The translations under genes and the position numbers were made by a program. From Plantibacter sp. PA-3-X8 (lineage in GTDB: Bacteria; Actinomycetota; Actinomycetes; Actinomycetales; Microbacteriaceae): 64,000 nt of DNA. Under the pieces are notes generated by a model that saw only the letters and a program-made list of their open reading frames with translations, was not told the DNA's origin and did not search any database. The stretch spans positions 2,418,001 to 2,482,000 of the forward strand of contig NZ_CP033107.1 in the NCBI RefSeq assembly GCF_003856975.1, in the 5' to 3' direction. Positions 44,327-52,375 of this stretch are shown piece after piece (position 1 is the first letter of the stretch; each line of letters begins with the position of its first letter).

Positions 44327-45922
44327 TCAGTCGTAGCGGGCCTCGGCCCTCCAGCGCTGCTCCTCCAGCAGGAGGAGCCAGGCCTCACCCGAGTCGTCGA
44401 GGACCTGGAGACGGTGGACGCGATGGTGGCCGTCGTCGTCCCACCAGCGTTCGTCGATGCTCCAGGGGCCGGCCCAGCCGTCGATGACGTGCCAGTCCGA
44501 GAGGGCGAAGAACCGTGCGGGCGCTGCACTCACGGTGCTGCGCTCGTCGACCGCCACGGCCAGTCCCGTCGCGTCGACGACCTCGACCGGCACGGCGGTG
44601 TCGAAGACGGTCGACGGAGCCGCTCCCGGGATGGTCCCGGGCCAGGGCCGGTTCCTGCGTTCGGCCACGGCCGCCTCACCACCCGGTGGAACACTGCCCC
44701 AGGGAACCAGGATGCGGCGGTCGAGGAGGAGGCGTCCGCCGGACGGCACCGCGGTCACGACGCCGTCGTGACCGAGCATGCTCTGGACGCGGGCGAGTCC
44801 GCTGTGGATGCGTTCATCCGGTCCGCTGCCCCAGAGCCCTTCCTCGTGTTCCGCGGCGTCGTCGAGGGTCTCCGGGACGACCTCGACGAGTTCGACGGGG
44901 GAGGCGAGTCCGTGATCGATGTTGGACGCGCCCTGCAACTGCCAGCGCACGCGATCGAGGACGTCGCCGGCGGTGAACCAGCGTGGGTGGAGCCAGGTGC
45001 GGGTGGAGCGCTCCCCGCGCTCGCTCCGCATGCTGATCGTGATCGCGGTGGTCACGAGGCCGGCCTCGGCCAGGCCGGTGATGAACCGTTCCGCGGACTG
45101 CCGGAACCCGAAGGTCAGCTGGTCGATGCGGTCGAGCGGGGGCTCGAAGGCGATCGACACGGCCAGCTCCGTCGGCGGCACGCGAGGGACGACGCTTCGG
45201 GCGTCCGCGCCGGCTGCGAGGCGGTGCGCTCGGGCGCCGTCGGGGCCGAAGCGGTCGCGGACCTCGGTCGCGGGCAGTGCGCCGAACGCCCCCAGGGTGC
45301 TGATCCCGAGCCGGTGCAGCAGTGAGCTGAGTTCGGGGCGCCCGAGTGTGGACAGGGGGAGTGGGGCCAGGAAGGCGGGAGAGGCTCCGGAGGGGATGAC
45401 GATGATCCGGGAACCGTCCTGCTGGAACGCGGTGGACCTCGCGGCCTGCTCCGCGGCGAAGGGGCCGTCGGCGATGCCGATCCGTGCATCGGGGACACCG
45501 AGCTCGTCGAGGCGGGCCAGGAGGACCTCCGCCGCAGCCGACTCGCCGCCGTAGTATCTGCTCGGTCCTCGGGATCGGATGGCGCAGAGCCCGGCCCGGA
45601 AGGGCTGGACGCCCGGCATGAGCTCCTCGATGCCGAGGAGGATCGGCTCGAAGGCGCGGGTGTCGACGACCGGGTCGTAGTCGGCGGTCGCCAGTTCCGG
45701 ACAGCGGGCCTCAGCCTCGCGGACACGGAGTCCTCGCCGCACTCCCGCTGCACGTGCGGTGGCGTCGCAGGCCAGGACCTCACCATGCTCGACCAGGGCC
45801 AGCGGAGCGTCGGTCGTGTCCTCGGACAGTGTCCCGGAGAGTCGTGCCGCCACGATCGGCCAGTCGGGGCACCAGAGGACCATGGTGCGCTCGACCGGTC
45901 CCGCAGGCGGTTCGGTCGTCAT
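44327..45922 (-). CDS. imuB: ImuB, inactive Y-family polymerase homologue
   Basis: A 531-residue Y-family-like mutasome protein. The N-terminus reads VLWCPDWPIVAARL where active enzymes have a DxD metal site (for example DFDYFYA), and the SxDE motif is replaced by SRGPSRYYGG. It is therefore predicted to be a non-catalytic scaffold linking DnaE2 to the beta clamp and ImuA'. Start ATG 45922 overlaps the ImuA' stop by 4 nt. No clear canonical clamp-binding peptide was identified; QLTFGF at residues 268-273 is only a weak candidate. Confidence 0.9.
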   Translation of the reverse strand: MTTEPPAGPVERTMVLWCPDWPIVAARLSGTLSEDTTDAPLALVEHGEVLACDATARAAGVRRGLRVREAEARCPELATADYDPVVDTRAFEPILLGIEELMPGVQPFRAGLCAIRSRGPSRYYGGESAAAEVLLARLDELGVPDARIGIADGPFAAEQAARSTAFQQDGSRIIVIPSGASPAFLAPLPLSTLGRPELSSLLHRLGISTLGAFGALPATEVRDRFGPDGARAHRLAAGADARSVVPRVPPTELAVSIAFEPPLDRIDQLTFGFRQSAERFITGLAEAGLVTTAITISMRSERGERSTRTWLHPRWFTAGDVLDRVRWQLQGASNIDHGLASPVELVEVVPETLDDAAEHEEGLWGSGPDERIHSGLARVQSMLGHDGVVTAVPSGGRLLLDRRILVPWGSVPPGGEAAVAERRNRPWPGTIPGAAPSTVFDTAVPVEVVDATGLAVAVDERSTVSAAPARFFALSDWHVIDGWAGPWSIDERWWDDDGHHRVHRLQVLDDSGEAWLLLLEEQRWRAEARYD

Positions 45923-46656
45923 CGGTTCACGACCATCGGGAGTCGGACGACCGTGTCGTCGTCGAGGAGGCCGGAGCCGGCGAGCGGCGCGGTGCGACCC
46001 TCGGTCGATCCCAGGGGCAGCGTCAGGTGTGCGGTCCTGGGCCGGCCCGCAGCCCCCTGGCCGAGCATCGAGCTGACGGTGAGCCGCCGATGCCGGAGAT
46101 GTCCGTGCCCCGCCCCGAGGCCGCTCCAGGAGCTCTCGGTCACGCGCAATGTCGCATCGCTCTGCGGCCAGGAACCGAGGACGATCAGTGCGGCCTCGCG
46201 CTGCCGGAGGCGAGCCGCGAGTCTGGCGGCGTCGCTCGGGGCGATCCGTCCGGGAGGCGCTGTGATGAGCACGCCGGCGACGTCGGCCATGGCCGCGGTG
46301 ACCGTGAGCCAGTCCGGACCGGGCTGGGGGACGAGGACGAGTCGTTCGAGGTCGATGCCCATGGAGGCCGCCGCCTCCACGCCGAACGACGGGAGACCGA
46401 TGACGGCGCACCAGGTCCCGGCTGCGGACGGTCCGGCCATGAGCGACATGGCGAGTGCCGTGGAGCCGAGCACGGAGTAGCTGCCTCCGGCCTGGAGGGC
46501 GCCACCGGGCAGGAGCCGGGAGAGCTCAGGAGCGGTCGGCAGGGATCGGGTGTCGAGGCGCGTCCCCTGCATCCGCTTGATGCGCCCCTGGAGTTCGTGC
46601 AGCTCGGTCGCGGTGTCCGCCCTGACGGGGGAGTCGACGAGTGCGCGGAGGGCCAT
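45919..46656 (-). CDS. imuA: ImuA'-like RecA-related mutasome protein
   Basis: A 245-residue RecA/ImuA-like protein, first gene of the imuA'-imuB-dnaE2 operon. The Walker A region is degenerate (SVLGSTALAMSL, no GK[ST]), so ATPase activity is doubtful. The rest is compatible with a RecA-like fold (LVLVPQPGPDW, AGVLITAPPG). The ATG at 46656 is preceded, 6 nt away, by a GAATAT -10 with TTGACT 17 nt upstream, and a LexA box fills the spacer. Expression is therefore expected to be DNA-damage induced, with a leaderless mRNA. Confidence 0.88.
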   Translation of the reverse strand: MALRALVDSPVRADTATELHELQGRIKRMQGTRLDTRSLPTAPELSRLLPGGALQAGGSYSVLGSTALAMSLMAGPSAAGTWCAVIGLPSFGVEAAASMGIDLERLVLVPQPGPDWLTVTAAMADVAGVLITAPPGRIAPSDAARLAARLRQREAALIVLGSWPQSDATLRVTESSWSGLGAGHGHLRHRRLTVSSMLGQGAAGRPRTAHLTLPLGSTEGRTAPLAGSGLLDDDTVVRLPMVVNR

Positions 46657-46691
46657 GGCTCAATATTCGAACATATCTTCGAACAAGTCAA
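46656..46691 (-). promoter_or_regulatory. SOS promoter with LexA box for imuA'-imuB-dnaE2
   Basis: On the minus strand TTGACT (46691-46686), 17-nt spacer and GAATAT (46668-46663) lie 6 nt from the ATG. The box TCGAACATATCTTCGA (46667-46682) differs by one base from the dyad TCGAACATATGTTCGA and covers the spacer and the edge of the -10, as expected for repression by actinobacterial LexA. Confidence 0.88.
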
Positions 46692-46797
46692 CCGGCTCGA
46701 TCCGGTCTCGACGACGACTGACGGACGACTCGACCATGGTCCTGCATCCCACCGACACGCGGTCCGCGGTGTCAGCAGCGCCCGGTACGCTGGGCCC

Positions 46798-47499
46798 ATG
46801 TGCGGACGTTTCGTCGTGACCGAATCCACCGAGGAACTCATCGAGCTCTTCGACATCGACCACGCGGCTGCCGAGCTGCCCGGGCCCTCGTACAACGTGC
46901 GCCCGACCGAGCAGATCCCGATCATCCTCGACTCGGTGAAGACGGGGCCGGTGGTCCGCCGGCTCGAATCGGCGCGGTGGTCACTCGTGCCGTCGTTCGC
47001 CACCGAGTTGAAGAGTCAGTACCCGACCTTCAACGCTCGCGCGGAGGAGGTCACCACCAAGCCCACGTTCGCGCCATCGGTCAAGCAGAAGCGCGCGTTG
47101 GTCCCTGCCGCCGGGTACTACGAGTGGCACACCGAGGGTGCGACGAAGACCCCGTACTACGTGCAGACCGCTGGTGGTGAACCGATCGTCTTCGCGGCCC
47201 TCTACTCGTGGTGGCGCGATCGCTCGCTACCGGACGACGACCCACGGCGTTGGGTGCTGAGTGCGACCATCCTCACGAGGCCGGCGGTCGGTCCCTTGCA
47301 GGAGCTGCACCCACGGACGCCCGTGACGCTGCCTCCGGAATGCTGGGACGCCTGGCTCGATCCGCACCACGAGGCCGACCAGGACGAGGTCGACGAGATG
47401 GTGTCCGCAGCGACCGACGTCGCGGAGCAGCTCGTCTTCCACCGGGTGGCGCCGTTGCAGGGCGATGGTCCTGAGCTCCTCCTCCCCGTCCAGGAGTAG
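46798..47499 (+). CDS. SRAP-domain protein (YedK/HMCES family)
   Basis: A 233-residue SOS-response-associated peptidase domain protein that crosslinks to abasic sites in single-stranded DNA and thereby shields them. Catalytic residues are visible: C2 in MCGRF, N79 in FNARAEEV, E109 in GYYEWH and H171 in HPRTPV. It is divergent from the SOS mutasome operon. TACGCT (46786-46791) lies 6 nt before the ATG, suggesting a leaderless transcript. No LexA box overlaps this promoter; the nearest box is 116 bp away at the opposite promoter. Confidence 0.93.
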   Translation: MCGRFVVTESTEELIELFDIDHAAAELPGPSYNVRPTEQIPIILDSVKTGPVVRRLESARWSLVPSFATELKSQYPTFNARAEEVTTKPTFAPSVKQKRALVPAAGYYEWHTEGATKTPYYVQTAGGEPIVFAALYSWWRDRSLPDDDPRRWVLSATILTRPAVGPLQELHPRTPVTLPPECWDAWLDPHHEADQDEVDEMVSAATDVAEQLVFHRVAPLQGDGPELLLPVQE

Positions 47500-47563
47500 C
47501 CGCAGGAGAGTCGCCCGGAGGCGCGGAACCGCCCCGGAGACACGAAACCCACCCCGGACACAC

Positions 47564-47599
47564 AGAACCGCCCCTGACGCGAACGTCAGGGGCGGTTCT
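47564..47599. terminator. Bidirectional terminator (SRAP gene / csp)
   Basis: A perfect 16-bp stem AGAACCGCCCCTGACG and its complement with a CGAA loop, between the stops of two convergent genes (47499 and 47667). Confidence 0.8.
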
Positions 47600-47666
47600 C
47601 GGTGTCTCAGACGCGAGGGCTGGAATGACCGGCCGCTCGGATCGTCAGCTCCGACTGATCAGAGAA

Positions 47667-47870
47667 TCAGAGGGGGCGGATGTTCTCGGCCTGCAGGCCC
47701 TTGGGGCCCTGGTTGGTCTCGAACTCGACCTTCTGGTTCTCCTCGAGCGAGCGGTAGCCGCTCGTCGCGATGGCGGAGAAGTGTGCGAAGACGTCGGCGC
47801 TGCCGTCGTCAGGAGTGATGAATCCGAAGCCCTTTTCGGCGTTGAACCACTTCACAGTTCCAGTTGACAT
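47667..47870 (-). CDS. Cold-shock protein (CspA family)
   Basis: A 67-residue single cold-shock domain that binds single-stranded RNA and DNA. The RNP1 motif KGFGFITP and the RNP2-like VFAHFSAI are intact, and the protein is full length. It opens [22 protein letters not shown] precedes the ATG. The spacer upstream (47871-48244) is long and comparatively AT-rich, which fits a long regulatory 5' leader typical of csp mRNAs. A promoter-like TACGCT on the minus strand lies near 47957. Confidence 0.95.
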   Translation of the reverse strand: MSTGTVKWFNAEKGFGFITPDDGSADVFAHFSAIATSGYRSLEENQKVEFETNQGPKGLQAENIRPL

Positions 47871-48244
47871 GTATTTCCTCTTTCATGAGTGACCGTTCCC
47901 GACTTTCGGGCCCGTTCGTCGCGGTGTTCTTTGCTCGCTCCTCAGAAAAGCAGCGTATCCATCGGTGGAAACGCGGCTTGAAATACCTGCGCAACACAAC
48001 AACTTCGATCCACGTTAGCCCATCTCGGCTCGAAACGGCAGCCGAACACGTAACGGATTGGCCAATTCTGCGTCTTTTCTCGACAACTGGCGGGTGAGTG
48101 GCCTGATCTGGGGTCGGATGTCGTGATGTGGGGTGATTCTTCAGACACCGACCGTAGGCTGTGGCCATCTGCAGAGCTCGCGCTCGTCCGAGCATCCGCT
48201 CATCGCCCCGGCTGGGAAGTCGACACGATTCCTCCGGAGTGCCC
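47871..48244. other. Intergenic leader region between csp and desaturase
   Basis: A 374-bp gap without a credible gene. The csp-proximal half is AT-richer than the rest of the window and has a small CCCGA/TCGGG hairpin near 47897-47910, probably part of the csp 5' leader. TAGGCT at about 48154 on the plus strand is a candidate -10 for the desaturase, giving a leader of about 80 nt. Confidence 0.5.
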
Positions 48245-49339
48245 ATGTCAACTGAAGCCATCCTCGGCCCGGTTCGTGCCACGAGCCCCCGCAAGCCCGG
48301 CGCTGCGAACGTCACCAGCTCCTACTCGTCGCTGTTGAAGACGGTCCGCGAAGCGGGACTCCTCCGCCGCCACCGCACGTTCTACATCCTCACGTTCTCG
48401 TTCCTCGTCATCGCGCTCCTCGGCTGCGTCACCGGGTTCGTCCTGCTCCGCGAGTCCTGGTTCCAGCTGCTCATCGCCGGCGCGCTCGGCATCATCCTCA
48501 CCCAGTTCGCCTTCCTCGCCCACGAGGCCTCGCACCGCCAGGTCTTCGAGTCGGGCCGCGCGAACGACCGCGCCGGCCGGTTCCTCGCGGCGGGCATCGT
48601 CGGCATCAGCTACTCGTGGTGGATGACGAAGCACACGCGCCACCACGCGAACCCGAACCAGGTCACGAAGGACCCCGACATCGAGATCGACACGATCTCC
48701 TTCATCGAGGAGGACGCTGCCAAGGCCAAGGGCCTGCAGGCCCTCATCACCCGCAAGCAGGGCTACCTCTTCTTCCCCCTCCTCATGTTGGAGGGCATCA
48801 ACCTCCACGCGCTGTCCTTCAAGACCCTCTTCGGTCCGGGCAAGGTCGACGGCCGCGCCGCCGAGATCAGCATGATCGTCGCCCGCGTCGGTCTGTACCT
48901 GGCCGCGATCTTCCTCTTCCTGCCCGTCGGCATGGCGTTCGCGTTCCTCGGCGTCCAGCTCGCGGTCTTCGGCGTCTACATGGGTGCGTCCTTCGCGCCG
49001 AACCACAAGGGCATGCCGATCATCCCGGCCGACATGAAGCTCGACTTCCTCCGCAAGCAGGTGCTGACCTCGCGCAACGTCCGCGGCTTCGGCATGGCCA
49101 CCTTCATGGGTGGCCTGAACTACCAGATCGAGCACCACCTGTTCCCGAGCATGCCTCGCCCGGCTCTGGCTCGTGCTCGCGTCATCGTGCGGGAGCACTG
49201 CGAGACCCAGCAGGTGCCGTACACCGAGACGACCCTGCTGCAGTCCTACGCCATCGTCATCGAGTACCTCAACCGGGTCGGCCTCTCGGCCCGCGACCCG
49301 TTCGACTGCCCGGCGGCGGCGAACTTCCGCCGCCGGTAG
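48245..49339 (+). CDS. Acyl-lipid fatty acid desaturase
   Basis: A 364-residue membrane desaturase with the three histidine boxes of front-end or acyl-lipid desaturases: HEASH (HxxxH), HTRHH (HxxHH) and QIEHH (QxxHH). They bind the di-iron site that inserts a double bond into membrane lipid acyl chains using O2. Two pairs of membrane helices separate the boxes. The regiospecificity is not predictable. Shine-Dalgarno GGAG precedes the ATG. Adjacent divergent cold-shock gene suggests a cold-adaptation pairing, which is inference. Confidence 0.92.
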   Translation: MSTEAILGPVRATSPRKPGAANVTSSYSSLLKTVREAGLLRRHRTFYILTFSFLVIALLGCVTGFVLLRESWFQLLIAGALGIILTQFAFLAHEASHRQVFESGRANDRAGRFLAAGIVGISYSWWMTKHTRHHANPNQVTKDPDIEIDTISFIEEDAAKAKGLQALITRKQGYLFFPLLMLEGINLHALSFKTLFGPGKVDGRAAEISMIVARVGLYLAAIFLFLPVGMAFAFLGVQLAVFGVYMGASFAPNHKGMPIIPADMKLDFLRKQVLTSRNVRGFGMATFMGGLNYQIEHHLFPSMPRPALARARVIVREHCETQQVPYTETTLLQSYAIVIEYLNRVGLSARDPFDCPAAANFRRR

Positions 49340-49349
49340 TCGACCGGTC

Positions 49350-49988
49350 TCAGACCTCGAGCGTGTCGAGCGGGGCGAGCGGGTAGTAGGTCCCGCCGCC
49401 CTGTTCGGTCGCCCACTGCAGGCGGTCGTGCGACATGCTCTGTCCCGGCCCCGAGAGCACCATCTCGTGCGTACCGAACGCGCGCTTCGGCGCGACGGCG
49501 GTGACGAAGTCCATGCCCTCGGAGATCTTCATCCACGGTGCACCCGCCGGGGCGGCCAGGACGTCGACCTCGACGCCCTCGGGGACGGCGAAGGAATCGC
49601 CGGGGTAGTACACGAGGTCGTTGATGAGGACGCCCACGTTGTCGATCACCGGGATCGACGAATGGATGACCGCGTGGGTCCCGCCGAAGAAGCGGAGCGT
49701 GAAGGGCCCCGCTTCGACCACGTCTCCCGGGGCGACGACGGTGATGTCGTACCCGTCCGCGGCGGCGGCCACACCGGCCGGTCCGTAGAGGACGGCCTCC
49801 GGGCTCGCGGCGAGGATGCGGTCGAGGTGCTCCGCGGTCCAGTGGTCGGGGTGCAGGTGCGTGATCAGGACCGCCGCGGTGTGCTCCACATCGGCGATCG
49901 GGGACGTGAACGCGCCCGGGTCGACGATCAGCTTGGCGCCGTCCGTCTCGAGGAGGAATGCTGCATGTTCGAACTTCGTGAGTCTCAT
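49350..49988 (-). CDS. Metallo-beta-lactamase-fold hydrolase (UlaG-like)
   Basis: A 212-residue metallo-beta-lactamase superfamily protein of the short UlaG/YycJ-like group. The zinc motif is THLHPDHW (about residues 43-50), and GGTHAVIHSSIPVIDNVGVLI plus YYPGDSF complete the site. It starts MRLTKFEHAAFLLETDGAKLIVDPGAF as in the L-ascorbate-6-phosphate lactonase-like group. The substrate is unknown. TATTCA lies 8 nt upstream of the ATG on the minus strand. It is convergent with the desaturase (10-bp gap) and divergent from dagK. Confidence 0.88.
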   Translation of the reverse strand: MRLTKFEHAAFLLETDGAKLIVDPGAFTSPIADVEHTAAVLITHLHPDHWTAEHLDRILAASPEAVLYGPAGVAAAADGYDITVVAPGDVVEAGPFTLRFFGGTHAVIHSSIPVIDNVGVLINDLVYYPGDSFAVPEGVEVDVLAAPAGAPWMKISEGMDFVTAVAPKRAFGTHEMVLSGPGQSMSHDRLQWATEQGGGTYYPLAPLDTLEV

Positions 49989-50071
49989 ACGACGAGTGAA
50001 TACCGTGGGAGCGCCGGGGGCAACCCGGTCGTCCGGGCGTCCGCCCGCTGCGGGCCTGCCAGAATCGGCAG

Positions 50072-50974
50072 GTGACCATGCAGCCCCGACGCATCGGCGT
50101 CGCCATCAACCCGACCGCGTCGTTCGGCTCGACCCGCGCCGTGGGCCCGATGGTGCTCGACGCCCTCGAGCAAGCCGGGCATCGCGCCGTCCGCCTGCAG
50201 GAGCAGACCGTCGGACAGCTCCGGAGTGCGGTGCAGACTGCGATCGAGGCCGGGTTGGACGCGCTCGTCGTCGTCGGTGGCGACGGCATGGTGAGTCTGG
50301 CCGTCGAGGCGGTACGTGACTCGGGCCTGCCGTTCGGCGTGGTCCCGTCCGGTACGGGCAACGACATCGCCAGGGGACTCGGGATCCCGCTGGGGGATCC
50401 CACAGCCGCGATCGCGTCCCTGCTCCGTGCGCTCGAGGGCGAGCCGCGCGTGATCGACGCCGGCACGGTGACCGACGGCGAGCGGACGACCTGGTTCGTC
50501 GGTGCGGTGTCCGCAGGCTTCGACGCCCTCGTCAACGAACGGGCGAACCGCATGCGACGGCCGCGCGGGCGCAGTCGGTACACGATCGCGATCCTCCGTG
50601 AGCTCCTTGCCCTCCGCGCGCGTCGATACGAGCTGACCGTGGACGGGGCGCCGGAGACGGTCGACGCCGTCCTCCTCGCCGTCGCGAACAACACCTCGAT
50701 CGGTGGCGGCATGCTCATCGCGCCACAGGCGGACCTTGCCGACGGCCGATTCGACCTCTTCGTCGTCGCACCCGTGTCACGGTTCCGGTTCCTCCGGCTG
50801 TTCCCCAAGGTCTTCTCGGGTGCCCACACGGATCTCGACATCGTGCGACTGTCGCGGGTCCGTTCGGTCTCGATCGCCGCGGACGGCGTCACGGCCTATG
50901 CCGACGGGGAGCGCATCGGTCCGCTGCCGGTCACGATCGATGTGGTCCCCGGTGCACTCCGCGTGCTCGCCTGA
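50072..50974 (+). CDS. Diacylglycerol kinase-family lipid kinase
   Basis: A 300-residue DAGK catalytic-domain protein (DgkB/YegS-like). NPTASFGS opens the fold, and the nucleotide site is VVVGGDGMVSLAVEAV plus VVPSGTGNDIARGLG. It phosphorylates diacylglycerol or a related lipid for recycling into phospholipid synthesis. Predicted GTG start at 50072: CAGAAT (50060-50065) lies 6 nt upstream, in keeping with other leaderless genes; an in-frame ATG (50078) follows two codons later. Confidence 0.9.
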   Translation: MTMQPRRIGVAINPTASFGSTRAVGPMVLDALEQAGHRAVRLQEQTVGQLRSAVQTAIEAGLDALVVVGGDGMVSLAVEAVRDSGLPFGVVPSGTGNDIARGLGIPLGDPTAAIASLLRALEGEPRVIDAGTVTDGERTTWFVGAVSAGFDALVNERANRMRRPRGRSRYTIAILRELLALRARRYELTVDGAPETVDAVLLAVANNTSIGGGMLIAPQADLADGRFDLFVVAPVSRFRFLRLFPKVFSGAHTDLDIVRLSRVRSVSIAADGVTAYADGERIGPLPVTIDVVPGALRVLA

Positions 50975-51037
50975 GCCTGTCCGGCCGACCGTGACCACGG
51001 CGCGACACGCCCGTCGGATGCCGCTGGTGGCCTCGAT

Positions 51038-51066
51038 TTGTACGGCTCGAAATCGTATGGCATACT
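51038..51066 (+). promoter_or_regulatory. tRNA-Glu promoter
   Basis: TTGTAC (51038-51043), 17-nt spacer and CATACT (51061-51066), 16 nt ahead of the mature tRNA end. Confidence 0.65.
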
Positions 51067-51082
51067 CATATCCGTTGCTTAC

Positions 51083-51155
51083 GGCCCCATCGTTTAGCGG
51101 CCTAGGACACCGCCCTCTCACGGCGGCAGCACGGGTTCAAATCCCGTTGGGGTCA
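51083..51155 (+). tRNA. tRNA-Glu (anticodon CTC)
   Basis: Acceptor GGCCCCA pairs with TGGGGTC (one G-T). The anticodon stem CCGCC/GGCGG holds loop CTCTCAC with CTC at 51117-51119. The T-arm is ACGGG-TTCAAAT-CCCGT. Discriminator A51155 is not followed by an encoded CCA, unlike the other two tRNAs here. It reads GAG. Confidence 0.94.
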
Positions 51156-51162
51156 CAACACC

Positions 51163-51209
51163 GAACGAAGCCTCGCTTTCCTGAGTCATCAGGGAGCGGG
51201 GCTTCGTTC
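51163..51209 (+). terminator. Terminator after tRNA-Glu
   Basis: A long stem of about 20 bp with a few mismatches: GAACGAAGCCTCGCT (51163-51177) pairs with AGCGGGGCTTCGTTC (51195-51209), one G-T, and TCCTGA/TCAGGGA extends it. A TTTA follows. Confidence 0.75.
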
Positions 51210-51319
51210 ATTTAGCGGCTCGAGCGTGCCCCGGGATGTCCACGCAGGCCCTCCGGGGTGAGCGGAAGGCAGGGCCCGCACCGATCTCGCCGAGTGCCGC
51301 TGCGTGCTAGCTTGGCCGG

Positions 51320-52375
51320 GTGACCGTGAAGCAGAAGCGCCGCGCTCCGGCGACAGCCGCAGTCCTGATCCTCGCCGCCCTGCTGACGGGGTGCTCCATC
51401 CCGGTGACGGGGGAGCCCGTAGCCGGCGGTGCAGGCCCCGTCGTCGACGTCGCCGGCGGCACCGACGACACCCTGCGCAAGGACTTCGACGCGAGTCCCC
51501 AGGAGGTCAACGACTACTGGACCGACGACAAGTTCGGGGGAGCGACGGCACCGGACCTGAAGCCGGGGGAGGACACGCTCACGGGTGACCAGGCCACCGG
51601 CGTGGTCGTGCACCCGAGTACCGGTGTCGGTCCCGACGTCGACGTCAAGGCCATCGCCCCGACAGCAGCCGGCGACCCGTACCCGGCGACCGGACTGGCG
51701 GCGGCCACGCAGGGACGTCTCTACTTCTCCATCGGTGGCGCCACCTACGTCTGTTCCGCGAGCGTCGTCAACGCCCCGACCATGGACCTCGTCCTGACGG
51801 CGGGCCACTGCGTCTGGGACACGTACGGCAAACAGCTCGCCGAGAACATCATCTTCATCCCGGCCGACGCGGCCAACGGCCAGACCCAGCCCTACGGGCA
51901 GTGGGCCGGGGTCAGCACCTACGTCCCCGACGAGTTCACGAGTGAGGCGACCTCGGACGCCAGTGGTGCGACGAGCGGCAACGGCTGGGCCTACGACTTC
52001 GCCTTCATCCGACTCGCTCCGAACGCTGCAGGCCAGAAGATCCAGGAGGTGACCGGCGGTCAGGGCATCTCCTTCGGTACCCCGCCAGAGGGCATCACCG
52101 TGATCGGTTACCCGTCGGCCGCCCCGTTCGACGGACAGTCGCAGCGCTACTGCGCGAGCCAGGCCGCCACCAAGGGCTATGCCGGCTACCGGGTCGACTG
52201 CCTCATGACCCCGGGGTGCTCGGGTGGCGGCTGGCTCACCCGATTGGATCCAGCCACCGGCGCCGGGTACGTCACCTCGGTCACCTCGCGCGGCGACGGT
52301 TCCTGGCTCGAGGGCCCCGTCCTCGGACAGCGGGCGCTCACCCTGTACAACGACGCTCTGGCGGAGGGGTCATGA
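51320..52375 (+). CDS. Lipoprotein trypsin-like serine protease
   Basis: A 351-residue secreted protease. The signal peptide ends in a lipobox LLTGC (C25), so it is predicted to be anchored on the outer membrane leaflet. Catalytic residues in trypsin/V8-like order are H163 in LTAGHCVWD, D226 in YDFAFIRL and S301 in TPGCSGGGW; the usual GDSGG is GCSGG. The acidic linker at residues 50-110 is low complexity. GTG 51320 follows TAGCTT (51308-51313) by 6 nt. Its stop overlaps the next lipoprotein gene by 4 nt. Confidence 0.88.
   Translation: MTVKQKRRAPATAAVLILAALLTGCSIPVTGEPVAGGAGPVVDVAGGTDDTLRKDFDASPQEVNDYWTDDKFGGATAPDLKPGEDTLTGDQATGVVVHPSTGVGPDVDVKAIAPTAAGDPYPATGLAAATQGRLYFSIGGATYVCSASVVNAPTMDLVLTAGHCVWDTYGKQLAENIIFIPADAANGQTQPYGQWAGVSTYVPDEFTSEATSDASGATSGNGWAYDFAFIRLAPNAAGQKIQEVTGGQGISFGTPPEGITVIGYPSAAPFDGQSQRYCASQAATKGYAGYRVDCLMTPGCSGGGWLTRLDPATGAGYVTSVTSRGDGSWLEGPVLGQRALTLYNDALAEGS

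Noticed and set aside
51096..51220. TTTAGCGGC repeated inside and after tRNA-Glu, as a possible att duplication
   Set aside because: Only 9 nt match and no integrase or island lies between the copies; chance is likely.
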